From the NCBI GenBank assembly GCA_965247015.1, contig CBDFGG010000004.1:930001-994000 (forward strand): a stretch of DNA of 64,000 bases, read 5' to 3'. The notes under the pieces are model-generated. The model saw nothing but the letters and a program-made list of their open reading frames with translations. It was not told the origin of the DNA and ran no database searches. Numbering within the stretch: position 1 is the first letter of the stretch; every line of letters begins with the position of its first letter. Shown one piece after another: positions 44,052 through 53,422 of the stretch. The position numbers and the translations under genes were made by a program. This DNA is from JAIXWP01 sp965247015. GTDB lineage: Bacteria > Bacteroidota > Bacteroidia > Flavobacteriales_D > Sanyastnellaceae.

Positions 44052-45296
44052 TTAAATGCTGTGATGTTCACTCTCATCTAAGAAAGGATGCTTAGCAGGG
44101 ATGAGTCTTGCTTTGCTCAATGTACCTAGGACTGTGAGTATGAATAACCCAAGGAATCCAACGAACATTCCAATTTCAAACCAACCAACGAAAGTCGTGT
44201 GATGACCTTCACCGAAGCCCCACTCCAAGTGTCCGTGAACAGTACCTGGAACAACAGCCATGTAAAGATCTAAGAAGTGACCTACGAAGATGATAACACC
44301 TACACGAGTCAAGTATTTGAAGTTACGCTTTGCGTCACGAGCCATCAAAGCATAGAATGGAACTGCAAAGTTTACAGCAAATACGGCCCACATTCCTACC
44401 ATGTAATGGTCATAACGTTCTTTGAAGTAAGTGATTTCTTCTGGAATATCAGAATACCAAATCAACATGTATTGACAGAACCATAAGTAGCTCCACAACA
44501 TTGATACAGCAAACATCCATTTACCTAAGTCATGAATGTGCGAATCGTTAACTGTAGAAAGATATCCTTTTCCTTTCAACCAAATTACCAAGAGTGTTGC
44601 GAAGATCATAGTGCTCACCCACATACCGGAGAACACGTACCAACCGTACATTGTAGAGAACCAGTGAACGTCGATAGACATCAACCAGTCCCAAGCTAGT
44701 GTAGAGCTGAATACAGCGAAGAACACCAAAAACACAGCACTCTTCTTGTAAAAACGGTAGTGAATTTCTGTTCCACCAACCTCATCTTCTTGCAAAGACC
44801 ACTTGCGGAACAAACGAGCGAAGTAAATGAATACAGCTCCGTAAACTGCCACACGCAACCAGAAGAACCAAGCAGACAAATATGGTCTCTTACCTGCGAT
44901 GATTTCATCATATGCAGGAGACTCTGGATTATATACTTCACTGTCCATCCAGTGGTACAAGTGATGCACGTGGAATTGTCCCATTAAAAGAACCAACACG
45001 ATTACCCCAAGACCAATTGGAATATAAGAGTACATCGCTTCGAAAATTCTCTTCAATTGAGCTGACCATGCAACCTCTGCTGCATACTGTAATGCGTAGA
45101 AGAAAAGAGCTCCCAACGCTACCGCGAAGAAGAAGAATCCGTTGATGAGGAGATTCGCCCACCAGTACTGATGGTGATCTGTTTTGTCTGCAAACCATCC
45201 TAAAGCGGCGGCAACTAGGCCGATAACCATAAGCACATATGCTGTGGTTTTTACTTTAGATGGTAATTCGAAATGCATCTTATTATCGTGTGCCAT
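44052..45296 (-). CDS. actF: Alternative complex III subunit ActF
   Basis: The 414-aa integral membrane protein has about ten helices and matches the second quinol-type membrane subunit of alternative complex III (VMIGLVAAALGWFADKTDHH, QYAAEVAWSAQLKRIFEAM, LAWDWLMSIDVHWFSTMYG). ActF is homologous in layout to ActC and helps form the membrane part that takes electrons from menaquinol. The gene order actA-B-C-D-E-F is complete here, followed by the oxidase genes. Confidence 0.92.
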   Translation of the reverse strand: MAHDNKMHFELPSKVKTTAYVLMVIGLVAAALGWFADKTDHHQYWWANLLINGFFFFAVALGALFFYALQYAAEVAWSAQLKRIFEAMYSYIPIGLGVIVLVLLMGQFHVHHLYHWMDSEVYNPESPAYDEIIAGKRPYLSAWFFWLRVAVYGAVFIYFARLFRKWSLQEDEVGGTEIHYRFYKKSAVFLVFFAVFSSTLAWDWLMSIDVHWFSTMYGWYVFSGMWVSTMIFATLLVIWLKGKGYLSTVNDSHIHDLGKWMFAVSMLWSYLWFCQYMLIWYSDIPEEITYFKERYDHYMVGMWAVFAVNFAVPFYALMARDAKRNFKYLTRVGVIIFVGHFLDLYMAVVPGTVHGHLEWGFGEGHHTTFVGWFEIGMFVGFLGLFILTVLGTLSKARLIPAKHPFLDESEHHSI

Positions 45297-45327
45297 ATCC
45301 TTGGGTCAAGCAGGTTTAGTAGGATTA

Positions 45328-46029
45328 TTATTTCGTAGCTGTGCTATCAGATGCAGCAGTTGCTGCAGCCGCTAGTTTAAGCATACCGTTTTCATATTCT
45401 GGAGTAGAAACACCTTTCTGAAGGCATTTTACATACTCGATGACTTGCCAACGCTCCAATTGATTCAATTGTGAAGCGTGCTGTCCCATCAAACCTTTAC
45501 CGTAAGTAATGGTGTGATACATTTTTCCTTCTGGAAGATCTTTCAACTTCGTAGCGTAGTCTGGAATACCTTCGATGTGGCCATTCTTAGAAATAGCGCC
45601 ATCACCGTGTCCTTCCTTACCGTGGCAGTGCATACACATTCTTGTGTAAATCAATTTTCCTTTTTCAACATTCTTCTCAGTAGCCAAAATTGGAGTCTTG
45701 ATTTCCGCAGCCGCACGCTCATAATCTTCTGGAGTATTATTGAGTGGGTAAGGCATTACAAACTGAGCAGTCAATGCGCTTCCTGTATAAGGAATAGTTC
45801 CTGCGACTGGCTTTCTTGACAATACTGGAGTGACACCCGCAGCATCTTTCATTTGTTGAGTCCAATCCAAATGCTTATTTGAACCATAATCTACATATGC
45901 TTCTGGAGCAGGAGAACGATACATGTCTGGCATGTATTCAACACCCGCAGCATTTGGGTCAACTGTACAAGCAGCAAACAACATCGTTGTTGCTACTAAT
46001 CCTGTTATAATATACAATGTGCGATTCAT
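45328..46029 (-). CDS. actE: Alternative complex III subunit ActE, mono-heme cytochrome c lipoprotein
   Basis: The 233-aa protein has a lipoprotein signal (ATTMLFAACTVDP, Cys near residue 21) and one heme site CMHCHGKEGHGDG at about 133-137 with a downstream Met-rich region (YGKGLMGQHASQLN). It is the mono-heme cytochrome of alternative complex III that hands electrons to the oxidase or to soluble carriers. It ends with an Ala/Ser-rich tail. It begins 1 nt after the actD stop. Confidence 0.93.
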   Translation of the reverse strand: MNRTLYIITGLVATTMLFAACTVDPNAAGVEYMPDMYRSPAPEAYVDYGSNKHLDWTQQMKDAAGVTPVLSRKPVAGTIPYTGSALTAQFVMPYPLNNTPEDYERAAAEIKTPILATEKNVEKGKLIYTRMCMHCHGKEGHGDGAISKNGHIEGIPDYATKLKDLPEGKMYHTITYGKGLMGQHASQLNQLERWQVIEYVKCLQKGVSTPEYENGMLKLAAAATAASDSTATK

Positions 46030-46030
46030 C

Positions 46031-46564
46031 TCAGTAATCCTTAATGCTTAGTTCGTATACATCTGTAGCGCGAATCTTTGCTTCGATATCCGACGCTGAC
46101 ATACTTTCATTTTGTTCAGTAACAATCTCCATTACAAACTTATCGTCTGTAGTTCTTGGATCTGGATTGCTTGCTGGCATTCCTGGTAAAGTACCGTTTC
46201 TCAATAAGTATGTGATGGCCATTCCGTGTGCTCCACAGAACACAGAGAATTCGAACATCACTGGAACAAACGCTGGAGCGTTCTCGATCCATGTGAAGTT
46301 TGGCTTACCACCAATGTTCCAGTCCCAGTCAGATACCATGAAGTACCATGTACCAAGTGTTGCAAGCAACGTACCTGTAGTCGCATACATAAAAGATGCG
46401 ATGGCTAGACGTGTACGCTTCACTCCAATCACTGGATCCAATCCGTGTACTGGGAATGGAGAAAATACATCTTTTACGCGAATGCCTTGAGCTACAAGGG
46501 CTTTAGCGGCGTCCAAAAGCTTTTGGTCGTCGTCATACATCACGTGGAATACCTTATTTGCCAT
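46031..46564 (-). CDS. actD: Alternative complex III subunit ActD (DUF3341)
   Basis: The 177-aa protein contains two transmembrane helices (about 53-75 and 98-120) and the DUF3341 signature: LLDAAKALVAQGIRVKDVFS, PFPVHGLD and GGKPNFTWIENAPAFVPVMF. ActD is a small membrane subunit of the complex of unknown detailed role. It sits between actC and actE in the conserved order. Confidence 0.93.
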   Translation of the reverse strand: MANKVFHVMYDDDQKLLDAAKALVAQGIRVKDVFSPFPVHGLDPVIGVKRTRLAIASFMYATTGTLLATLGTWYFMVSDWDWNIGGKPNFTWIENAPAFVPVMFEFSVFCGAHGMAITYLLRNGTLPGMPASNPDPRTTDDKFVMEIVTEQNESMSASDIEAKIRATDVYELSIKDY

Positions 46565-46593
46565 AGTCTTTAACTAAGGATTGAATAAAATTC

Positions 46594-47976
46594 TTAATGC
46601 TTTTTGTTGTCTTCTTTCTTGTAGCTTTCTCCTGAAACCTTCAAAATGGTCTTCAATTCGTTCAAAGCCAATACTGGGAAGTATCTCGCAAACAATAAGA
46701 ACAATGTGAAGAAGATTCCAATAGTACCGATGAACATTCCGATATCGATTGTCGAAGGATGGAACTCACCCCAAGCACCTGGAGTATAGTCACGGTGAAT
46801 AGAAGTAACGATGATTACGAAACGCTCGAACCACATACCGATATTCACGACAATTGAAAGAATAAATGTTGCTACTAAGCTTGTTCTGATTTTCTTGAAC
46901 CAGAAAAGCTGTGGGCTGATTACGTTACATGTCATCATCATCCAGTAAGACCAGCTATATGGACCAGAGAAACGGTTGATGAAGGCATATGATTCGTATT
47001 CTACACCGCTATACCAAGAAATGAAAAGCTCTGTCAAATAAGCCACACCTACGATTGAACCCGTAACGATGATTACGATGTTCATGTACTCGATGTGCTT
47101 CATGTGAATGTAAGCTTCCAATCTCATGGTCTTACGCATGATCAAAAGAAGTGTCAATACCATTGCGAATCCAGAGAAGATCGCACCTGATACGAAGTAT
47201 GGAGGGAAAATTGTTGCGTGCCATCCAGGAATAACGGATGTAGCAAAGTCCATCGATACGATCGAGTGTACTGAGAATACAAGTGGAGTAGCAATACCTG
47301 CAAGTACCAATGATACTTCTTCGAAACGTGTCCAGTGCTTCGCACGACCAGACCATCCAAAGCTAAGGATGCTGTAAAACTTCTTCCATCTTGGCTTTAC
47401 CATTCTGTCGCGGATAGTTGCGAAGTCTGGAATCAATCCAATGTACCAGAATACCAATGATACAGAGAAGTAAGTCGAAATTGCGAATACGTCCCACATC
47501 AAAGCCGAGTTGAAGTTTGGCCAAAGTGAACCAAACTGGTTAGGCAATGGAAGTGTCCAATAAGCCAACCATACACGACCCATGTGGAATACGGGGAACA
47601 ACGCCGCCATGATTACGGCGAAAATAGTCATCGCCTCAGCACTGCGGTTAATTGCCATACGCCAACGTTGACGGAATAGTAGAAGTACCGCAGAAATCAA
47701 AGTACCTGCGTGACCGATACCTACCCACCATACGAAGTTGGTGATATCCCATGCCCATCCTACTGTCTTATTCAATCCCCAGCTTCCGATACCGTTTGCC
47801 ACCAAATACATGATGTTTCCGATACCATATACTGCAATGATTGCTGCAATAGTAATCGCAATCTTCCATTGCTTTGGAGCTTTACCTTCGATAGGACTCA
47901 CGATATCATTCGTGATATCATGATAGGTCTTGTGACCTAGAATCAAAGGTTGTCTTATAGATGCTTCTTTAATCAT
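46594..47976 (-). CDS. actC: Alternative complex III subunit ActC (NrfD/PsrC family)
   Basis: The 460-aa protein has about ten transmembrane helices and the NrfD/PsrC fold (WDITNFVWWVGIGHAGTLIS, then MTIFAVIMAALFPVFHMGR and SVHSIVSMDFATSVIPGWH). It forms the menaquinol-oxidising membrane core that docks to the iron-sulfur protein ActB. A Lys-rich C-terminus closes the protein. It starts 12 nt after actB. Confidence 0.94.
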   Translation of the reverse strand: MIKEASIRQPLILGHKTYHDITNDIVSPIEGKAPKQWKIAITIAAIIAVYGIGNIMYLVANGIGSWGLNKTVGWAWDITNFVWWVGIGHAGTLISAVLLLFRQRWRMAINRSAEAMTIFAVIMAALFPVFHMGRVWLAYWTLPLPNQFGSLWPNFNSALMWDVFAISTYFSVSLVFWYIGLIPDFATIRDRMVKPRWKKFYSILSFGWSGRAKHWTRFEEVSLVLAGIATPLVFSVHSIVSMDFATSVIPGWHATIFPPYFVSGAIFSGFAMVLTLLLIMRKTMRLEAYIHMKHIEYMNIVIIVTGSIVGVAYLTELFISWYSGVEYESYAFINRFSGPYSWSYWMMMTCNVISPQLFWFKKIRTSLVATFILSIVVNIGMWFERFVIIVTSIHRDYTPGAWGEFHPSTIDIGMFIGTIGIFFTLFLLFARYFPVLALNELKTILKVSGESYKKEDNKKH

Positions 47977-47988
47977 GATCTCTTTGGT

Positions 47989-50900
47989 TTAGGCTTCGGT
48001 TTCAATGTTACGAACTTTAGTCATGTAAAAGACGTTTGGTTGGATACCAACTTCTTCTAGTGCATGGTATGAACGCACGTTCTGTGAACGCTTCGTGTTC
48101 AAAGAGTTTGCATCGTTCAAGTCACCAAATACAATTGCATTTGTTGGACAAGCCTCTGAACATGCTGTATCCATTGATCCATCTGGAACTGGGATACCAG
48201 CAGTCTTAGCTGCAAGCTTGCCTTCTTGAATACGCTGCTGACACATGCTGCACTTCTCCATCACACCACGTGTACGAACTGTTACGTCTGGGTTCAATAC
48301 CATACGTGTCATTTCGCCTTGAGATGGGTTGATGTTTGAGAATCGCTCGTTCGTTACGTAGTTGAACCAGTTGAAACGACGAACTTTATATGGACAGTTA
48401 TTTGCGCAATAACGTGTTCCGATACAACGGTTGTAAGCCATGTTGTTCAAGCCTTCATTGCTGTGAACTGTAGCAGCTACTGGACAAACCGTCTCACATG
48501 GAGCGTGGTTACAGTGCTGACACATCATTGGCATGTGAACAGTGCGTGGGTTCTCTGCTGCATTTTCCATATCACGGTATGCTGCAATTGTTCCCAAACC
48601 TTTCTGCTCGCTAGTTTCTTCAACTGTTGCGAAATCTGAACTGAAGTAACGGTCGATACGCAACCAGTGCATATCACGGTGCTTCAATACCTCTTCCTTA
48701 CCTACCACAGGAACGTTGTTCTCTGTGTGACAAGCTGTGATACATGAACCACAACCAAGGCAAGAACTCAAGTCAATGGTCAATCCCCAACGGTGTCCAA
48801 CACCTTCAACTGGGTGATCTGCCCATAGATCAATTTCGCTTGTTGGCTTCTTATCTAAAGCGTTGATAGCTCCATCACCGTTAATATCCTCATGCACTAC
48901 TAGTGCAGGAACCATATTGAATGATGCAGTACCTTTTTTCTTGTCTTTTTCTGCGATGAAAGTCTTGAAAGTAGTTTCTTTGACTACTGAATCACGACCC
49001 ATCACTGTGTTTTGCATTTGTGTTGATGCCAAGAAGTATTCTTCATTGGTGTTTTCAACTGTAGCAGTGTAAGCTGCGTAAACTGGAAGACCGCCTACCA
49101 TTGTCGCTAGACCAAAAGCATTCTTACCAATTGCTACACGCTTGTCATCTACCATCAAATGCTCACCGTGCTGACCTAATTGGAATGCAGCACTTCCGAT
49201 TTCTTCATTGCCCGCTCCACGACCATATCCAAGAGCGATACCGATAGTACCACGCTTCTGACCTGGCGCTGGGAATACAGGAAGAATAATCTCTTTACCA
49301 TTTACTACCACTTTTGCTACTCCGGCAGCACTTTCTTGGCCCAACCAAATGTTGTAACCATTCGCTTCTGCATCAAGCGGAGACATTGTGATATAATTGT
49401 CCCAGGTCACTTTAGTGATTGGGTCTGGAGTTTCTTGAAGGTATGGGTTGTTAGCCTGGTTACCGTTACCGATAGTGATTTTCTCATACAAAGCAACTTC
49501 CCACTGACCACCTTTAACTGCTTTTACCGCAGCAATTGCGTCATTCACATTGAATGCAACTGGAGCAGCAATTGCAGCAGGAGCAACAACTGCATTTGCA
49601 GCAGGAGCCTCAGCAACAGGAGCAGCAGGAGCTACATCAGCTGCAGTTGGAACTGCAACAGCTGCACTAAATGTTCCATCATGAACAGCCATATTCCATT
49701 TGGAATCGGTCTTCATTTGAGCATTTGTGTACGCACCGTTATGTGTGGTTCTGATATAATCATAGTAAGCAGCTCCATTATCCGCCCAACGCAAGAATGA
49801 TTCTTGAGCGTAACGTGTATTGTACAATGGGCTGATAGTTGGCTGAGATAAATCAACACGATTGTTCATTGGAGCGAAGTCGTTCCAAGATTCCAAATAG
49901 TGATGATCTGGAGCCATGTAAGTACAACGGCTAGCTGTTTCATCAGCATATCCGTTGAAGCAAACAGAAGCTTTTACTTTAGCAAGACCTGCGTTGAATT
50001 TCGCAGCATCGTACCAAGAATATGATGGGTTAGCACCGTAAACGATTACCACATCTACGCTGCCAGCATTCATTTCATCAACAAGTGCAGACATCGCTTG
50101 GTCATCACCACGGTACATATTCAATGCATTGTTTACATCAACTGTCTTTCCGTAGTTATTCAAAGCTTGGTTGATTGCATTTACAATCAACTGAACGTTT
50201 GCATCATTGCTACCTGCTACAACAAGGCTCTTACCTTTTGCAGCATTCAATTCACTTGCAATTTTCTTAATTGCACCAGCATCTACACCTTCGATGGCAT
50301 CAGCTGTTCCTCCAGTAACTGCTGCATAAAGCGCTGCTGCTACTTTACCTTCTTGTGAAGGCTTGATTGGGAAACGCTCATCGCAGTTAGAACCTGTCAA
50401 ACTCATCACAGATTCGAACTGGTAGTGCTTGTTCATTTTACCATTATCTACGTTACGACCTTCGGTGTAACCAATCTGATAAAATGCAGGAGTGATCCAA
50501 GTACCTAGGAAATCAGCAGCGATGCTCACGATTACATCAGCATTTCCAAACTCGTAAGTTGGAACAACTGCTTTACCGAAAGAAGCTTCGTTTGCTTTTC
50601 TGATACCGCTGTATGAAATAGAGTCGTATTGTACGTGCTTCACTTTACCAGCATACTTCGCTGAAAACTCATTGATTGCTCTTTGAGTTGAAGGGCTGAT
50701 AATTGTGTTAGATACAATGCGAATATTGTTTGCTGCACCGATAGCAGCTTTCATTTCTGAATCGAGGGTATTCCAGTCGATTGCGTTACCACCCTTCTTA
50801 GGACCAGTCAAACGAGCGCTGTCGTAAAGACCGATAACAGAAGCGTTGATACGTGAACCAATCGCGCCTTTTGCAATACCTAAGTTTTTGTTACCCTTGA

Positions 50901-51255
50901 TGAAGATCGGACGACCTTCACGCGTTTTTACCAAGATATTTCCATAATCATTGCCATCATAGTACGTCGAAGCGTAGTAGTTGGCAATACCTGGAGTAAT
51001 TTCTTCTGGCTTGATAACATAAGGAATACTCTTCACAACAGGCGTTTCGCATGCCGCAAGCGTTGCTGCTGCTACGCTGAATCCCATGAACTTCAAGAAG
51101 TCACGGCGACCTGTGTTTGTTTCCTTTAGTTTGCTGTCTGATAGGAAGCCATCTACTGTTTGTTCTTTTGTAAACTCAGTTGAAATCGCTTCCTGGAAGG
51201 CTGGAGTGTTAGCTAACTCGTCCAGTCCGGTCCAATATTTCTTATTCATTCCCAT
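47989..51255 (-). CDS. actB: Alternative complex III subunit ActB, molybdopterin-like and iron-sulfur fusion
   Basis: The 1088-aa protein is exported by the Tat path: a twin-arginine signal GRRDFLKFMGFSVAAATLAA lies at about residues 50-70, after a cytoplasmic-type leader, and a Cys follows that can be lipidated (LAACE). The N-terminal two-thirds is a molybdopterin-oxidoreductase-like fold that in this family has lost its cofactor. Residues about 515-560 are an Ala/Pro/Val-rich linker. The C-terminal ferredoxin domain carries four Cys clusters (CLGCGSCITACHTENN, CQHCNHAPCETVCPVA, CIGTRYCANNCPYKVRRFNW, CSMCQQRI) for iron-sulfur centres that pass electrons to ActA hemes. Confidence 0.95.
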   Translation of the reverse strand: MGMNKKYWTGLDELANTPAFQEAISTEFTKEQTVDGFLSDSKLKETNTGRRDFLKFMGFSVAAATLAACETPVVKSIPYVIKPEEITPGIANYYASTYYDGNDYGNILVKTREGRPIFIKGNKNLGIAKGAIGSRINASVIGLYDSARLTGPKKGGNAIDWNTLDSEMKAAIGAANNIRIVSNTIISPSTQRAINEFSAKYAGKVKHVQYDSISYSGIRKANEASFGKAVVPTYEFGNADVIVSIAADFLGTWITPAFYQIGYTEGRNVDNGKMNKHYQFESVMSLTGSNCDERFPIKPSQEGKVAAALYAAVTGGTADAIEGVDAGAIKKIASELNAAKGKSLVVAGSNDANVQLIVNAINQALNNYGKTVDVNNALNMYRGDDQAMSALVDEMNAGSVDVVIVYGANPSYSWYDAAKFNAGLAKVKASVCFNGYADETASRCTYMAPDHHYLESWNDFAPMNNRVDLSQPTISPLYNTRYAQESFLRWADNGAAYYDYIRTTHNGAYTNAQMKTDSKWNMAVHDGTFSAAVAVPTAADVAPAAPVAEAPAANAVVAPAAIAAPVAFNVNDAIAAVKAVKGGQWEVALYEKITIGNGNQANNPYLQETPDPITKVTWDNYITMSPLDAEANGYNIWLGQESAAGVAKVVVNGKEIILPVFPAPGQKRGTIGIALGYGRGAGNEEIGSAAFQLGQHGEHLMVDDKRVAIGKNAFGLATMVGGLPVYAAYTATVENTNEEYFLASTQMQNTVMGRDSVVKETTFKTFIAEKDKKKGTASFNMVPALVVHEDINGDGAINALDKKPTSEIDLWADHPVEGVGHRWGLTIDLSSCLGCGSCITACHTENNVPVVGKEEVLKHRDMHWLRIDRYFSSDFATVEETSEQKGLGTIAAYRDMENAAENPRTVHMPMMCQHCNHAPCETVCPVAATVHSNEGLNNMAYNRCIGTRYCANNCPYKVRRFNWFNYVTNERFSNINPSQGEMTRMVLNPDVTVRTRGVMEKCSMCQQRIQEGKLAAKTAGIPVPDGSMDTACSEACPTNAIVFGDLNDANSLNTKRSQNVRSYHALEEVGIQPNVFYMTKVRNIETEA

Positions 51256-51277
51256 TTCTGTAGGTCGAATTCAGATA

Positions 51278-52666
51278 TTAATAGTGACACTTACCACATT
51301 CCCAACCGCCCATTTCGCGAACGGTTACCTCGCCATCTTCCATGATATCACGGATGGTGCGCTGGCCAAGACCTGTAGCCTTGAATCGGTTGTGCATTTC
51401 TTCGTAGTACTCAGTGCTTGTTAAGTCAATCTGAGCTTTATTGTGACATTCAATACACCAACCCATTGTAAGGGTTGGCTTAGTCAACTTGATCAAACCA
51501 GGAACCTCTGCAGGATCTTGAGCATTGATTTCGTCAATTGTTGCTTGGTGTCCAACAGTGTATTTCTCAACAGGACCGTGACACTGCTTACAATCAATAT
51601 TACCAACAGTTACGTGCTGTGAGTGATTGAAGTAAACGTGGTCTGGCAAGTTGTGAACTTTGTTCCACTGAATAGGCTCTTCTTTATAGTCTGTCTTATA
51701 AGTCTTTGTAGTTGGATCAAATCCAATTGCAGCGTAGATCTTATTGATTTCTTTCTCACCAGTGATAGCACCTTTATTGATACCCTTGTGGCAGTTCATA
51801 CAAACGTTCACTGAAGGAATACCAGCGTGCTTAGACTTTGCAGCAGAGCTGTGGCAATAGTTACAGTCCACTTCATTTTGACAAACGTGGATGCTATGTG
51901 AGAACCATACTGGCTGTGTTGGAGTGTAGCCTTCATAAACACCGATATCCATCAATGTGCTGTACCCCACTACTGCGAAGTAACACACTAGGAATAGGCC
52001 GACGATTGAAACGAAGGTTCTGTTTTTCCACATCCATCCTCTGATCGACTTACCGTATCCTACCTCTGGAAGAGCTGGAAGACCTTCTCTTTCGTTGATA
52101 GCATTTTTAAGTGACTTGCTGATGTTTGCAGCAGAAACAGCGATGATTGCTAGGATAACACCAACGATGATGAACCAAATGAAACCATCTGATTCCTCAT
52201 TCTTCTCAGCGTCTGCCTTCAACTCTTCAAGTGTCTTACACTCGTTGGTTGGAGCAACAGGTGCACCACCACCTACTGGACCTGCCTTCACATAAGCGAG
52301 GATGTCCTTTATTTCTGCTTCGCTAACGGCCTGACCTGCCATCCAACCAAATTGTGGAACGTAGGTCGCTACTAAGCCTTTCACATAAGCATCTCCCGAA
52401 GCCGCTGCCGCCTGTGGATTTTGGATCCACTTAACCAACAAAGCATCCTTTCCAGCCCAACGCTGATCGATGCCCTGCAAGCCAGGAGCTGCAAGCACTT
52501 CATTAGTGATTTTGTGACATGAGGCACAGTTGGCCTTGAATAGCTGCTCTCCTTTTGCAGCGTCTCCTCCCTCGTGAATGCTCGCAAAAGAGCTCACGGT
52601 CATACTCATGACCAAGGTTAGAGTGACGAGAATCCGATGATAAAAACGTTCTGAAAACCGCATCAT
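51278..52666 (-). CDS. actA: Alternative complex III subunit ActA, multi-heme cytochrome c
   Basis: The 462-aa protein has a signal peptide (VMSMTVSSFAS) and six CxxCH heme sites: CASCH near residue 47 in an N-terminal mono-heme domain, then CNYCH, CMNCH, CKQCH, CIECH and CGKCH in the C-terminal part. Transmembrane helices lie at about 160-180 and 218-238. The classical ActA carries five hemes, so the N-terminal domain looks like an added cytochrome c module, as in other Bacteroidota. It is the first gene of the operon and has a strong promoter 40 nt upstream. It receives electrons from ActB. Confidence 0.94.
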   Translation of the reverse strand: MMRFSERFYHRILVTLTLVMSMTVSSFASIHEGGDAAKGEQLFKANCASCHKITNEVLAAPGLQGIDQRWAGKDALLVKWIQNPQAAAASGDAYVKGLVATYVPQFGWMAGQAVSEAEIKDILAYVKAGPVGGGAPVAPTNECKTLEELKADAEKNEESDGFIWFIIVGVILAIIAVSAANISKSLKNAINEREGLPALPEVGYGKSIRGWMWKNRTFVSIVGLFLVCYFAVVGYSTLMDIGVYEGYTPTQPVWFSHSIHVCQNEVDCNYCHSSAAKSKHAGIPSVNVCMNCHKGINKGAITGEKEINKIYAAIGFDPTTKTYKTDYKEEPIQWNKVHNLPDHVYFNHSQHVTVGNIDCKQCHGPVEKYTVGHQATIDEINAQDPAEVPGLIKLTKPTLTMGWCIECHNKAQIDLTSTEYYEEMHNRFKATGLGQRTIRDIMEDGEVTVREMGGWECGKCHY

Positions 52667-52705
52667 TGCTGTGATTTACGTGATTCTACACTATAGAATG
52701 AGGCG

Positions 52706-52734
52706 CAAATTTATAGCACGGCCGCCATACACAA
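52706..52734 (-). promoter_or_regulatory. Promoter of the act-cox operon
   Basis: On the minus strand TTG (52734-52732), 18 nt, TAAATTTG (52713-52706) is a full consensus match. It lies 39 nt before the actA ATG and should drive all eight genes to the terminator at 40872-40906. Confidence 0.75.
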
Positions 52735-52871
52735 GAGGTCTAAAACGCTTTATTAATAATTTATAATGTTTCTAAATAAGACAAAGTTGTGACGAATCGA
52801 GCCACATCATTTTTATTCAAGCAGATAGCTTCCTATTTGGCACAAAATTTAGCTAGCATTTTCTTATTTCG

Positions 52872-52879
52872 TACCTTTG
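52872..52879 (+). promoter_or_regulatory. -7 box of the SPOR-domain gene
   Basis: TACCTTTG is a full match and ends 10 nt before the ATG at 52890, so the transcript would have almost no leader. No TTG is found at 17-23 nt upstream. Confidence 0.5.
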
Positions 52880-52889
52880 CAAAATTATT

Positions 52890-53321
52890 ATGAGAGCCTT
52901 GTTAAGAACATTTCGCCTACCACTACTCACCTTTTTCTTTTTCGCCAACCTCGCGGCCTTTTCACAGTCCGATTCAACGAAAAATTCCTTGGGTGAAATA
53001 GAAGTTTTTTCTGATCCGGGAATCGACTCTCTCGAAAAGAGAATGCGTGGAAAAAATGAAATGAAAGGATTTCGAATTCAAATTTTCCTTGGCTCCTATG
53101 CTGACGCAAAAAACCTTCGCGCCAGATTCTTAAATTCTGGGGTAGGACTACAAGCCTACATATCCCAAAACACTCCTGATTATGTGGTCAGAGTAGGCGA
53201 CTTCAAAACGGCCTTCGAAGCACAGAAATACCTTGCTGACCTTAGAAAAACTTACCCAAGCGCACTCCTTGTCACCGACAAGATCGAACCACCGCGCCTC
53301 ATCCGAGAAAAATCGAACTAA
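52890..53321 (+). CDS. Secreted SPOR-domain protein
   Basis: The 143-aa protein has a signal peptide (LTFFFFANLAAFSQ) and a C-terminal SPOR domain at about residues 58-135 (GFRIQIFLGSYADAKNLRAR, DYVVRVGDFKTAFEAQKYLA). SPOR domains bind peptidoglycan stripped of stem peptides, often at the division site. There is no other domain. It is divergent from actA and transcribed alone. Confidence 0.88.
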   Translation: MRALLRTFRLPLLTFFFFANLAAFSQSDSTKNSLGEIEVFSDPGIDSLEKRMRGKNEMKGFRIQIFLGSYADAKNLRARFLNSGVGLQAYISQNTPDYVVRVGDFKTAFEAQKYLADLRKTYPSALLVTDKIEPPRLIREKSN

Positions 53322-53371
53322 GATTTCACGTAGTTTGACAAAAATCATAGGTCTAGCTTTTTTGTGTTCAG

Positions 53372-53379
53372 TACATTTG
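53372..53379 (+). promoter_or_regulatory. -7 box of hmgA-hppD
   Basis: TACATTTG is a full match, 43 nt before the hmgA ATG. No TTG is present at the usual distance. Confidence 0.45.
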
Positions 53380-53422
53380 GGGCATCATAAATTTGCAAAA
53401 GCAGATTTTAAATTTATTCTGT

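Noticed and set aside
49180..49800. 206-aa plus-strand frame opposite actB
   Set aside because: Low-complexity Ser/Cys-rich shadow of the Ala/Pro linker of ActB; no coding signs of its own.
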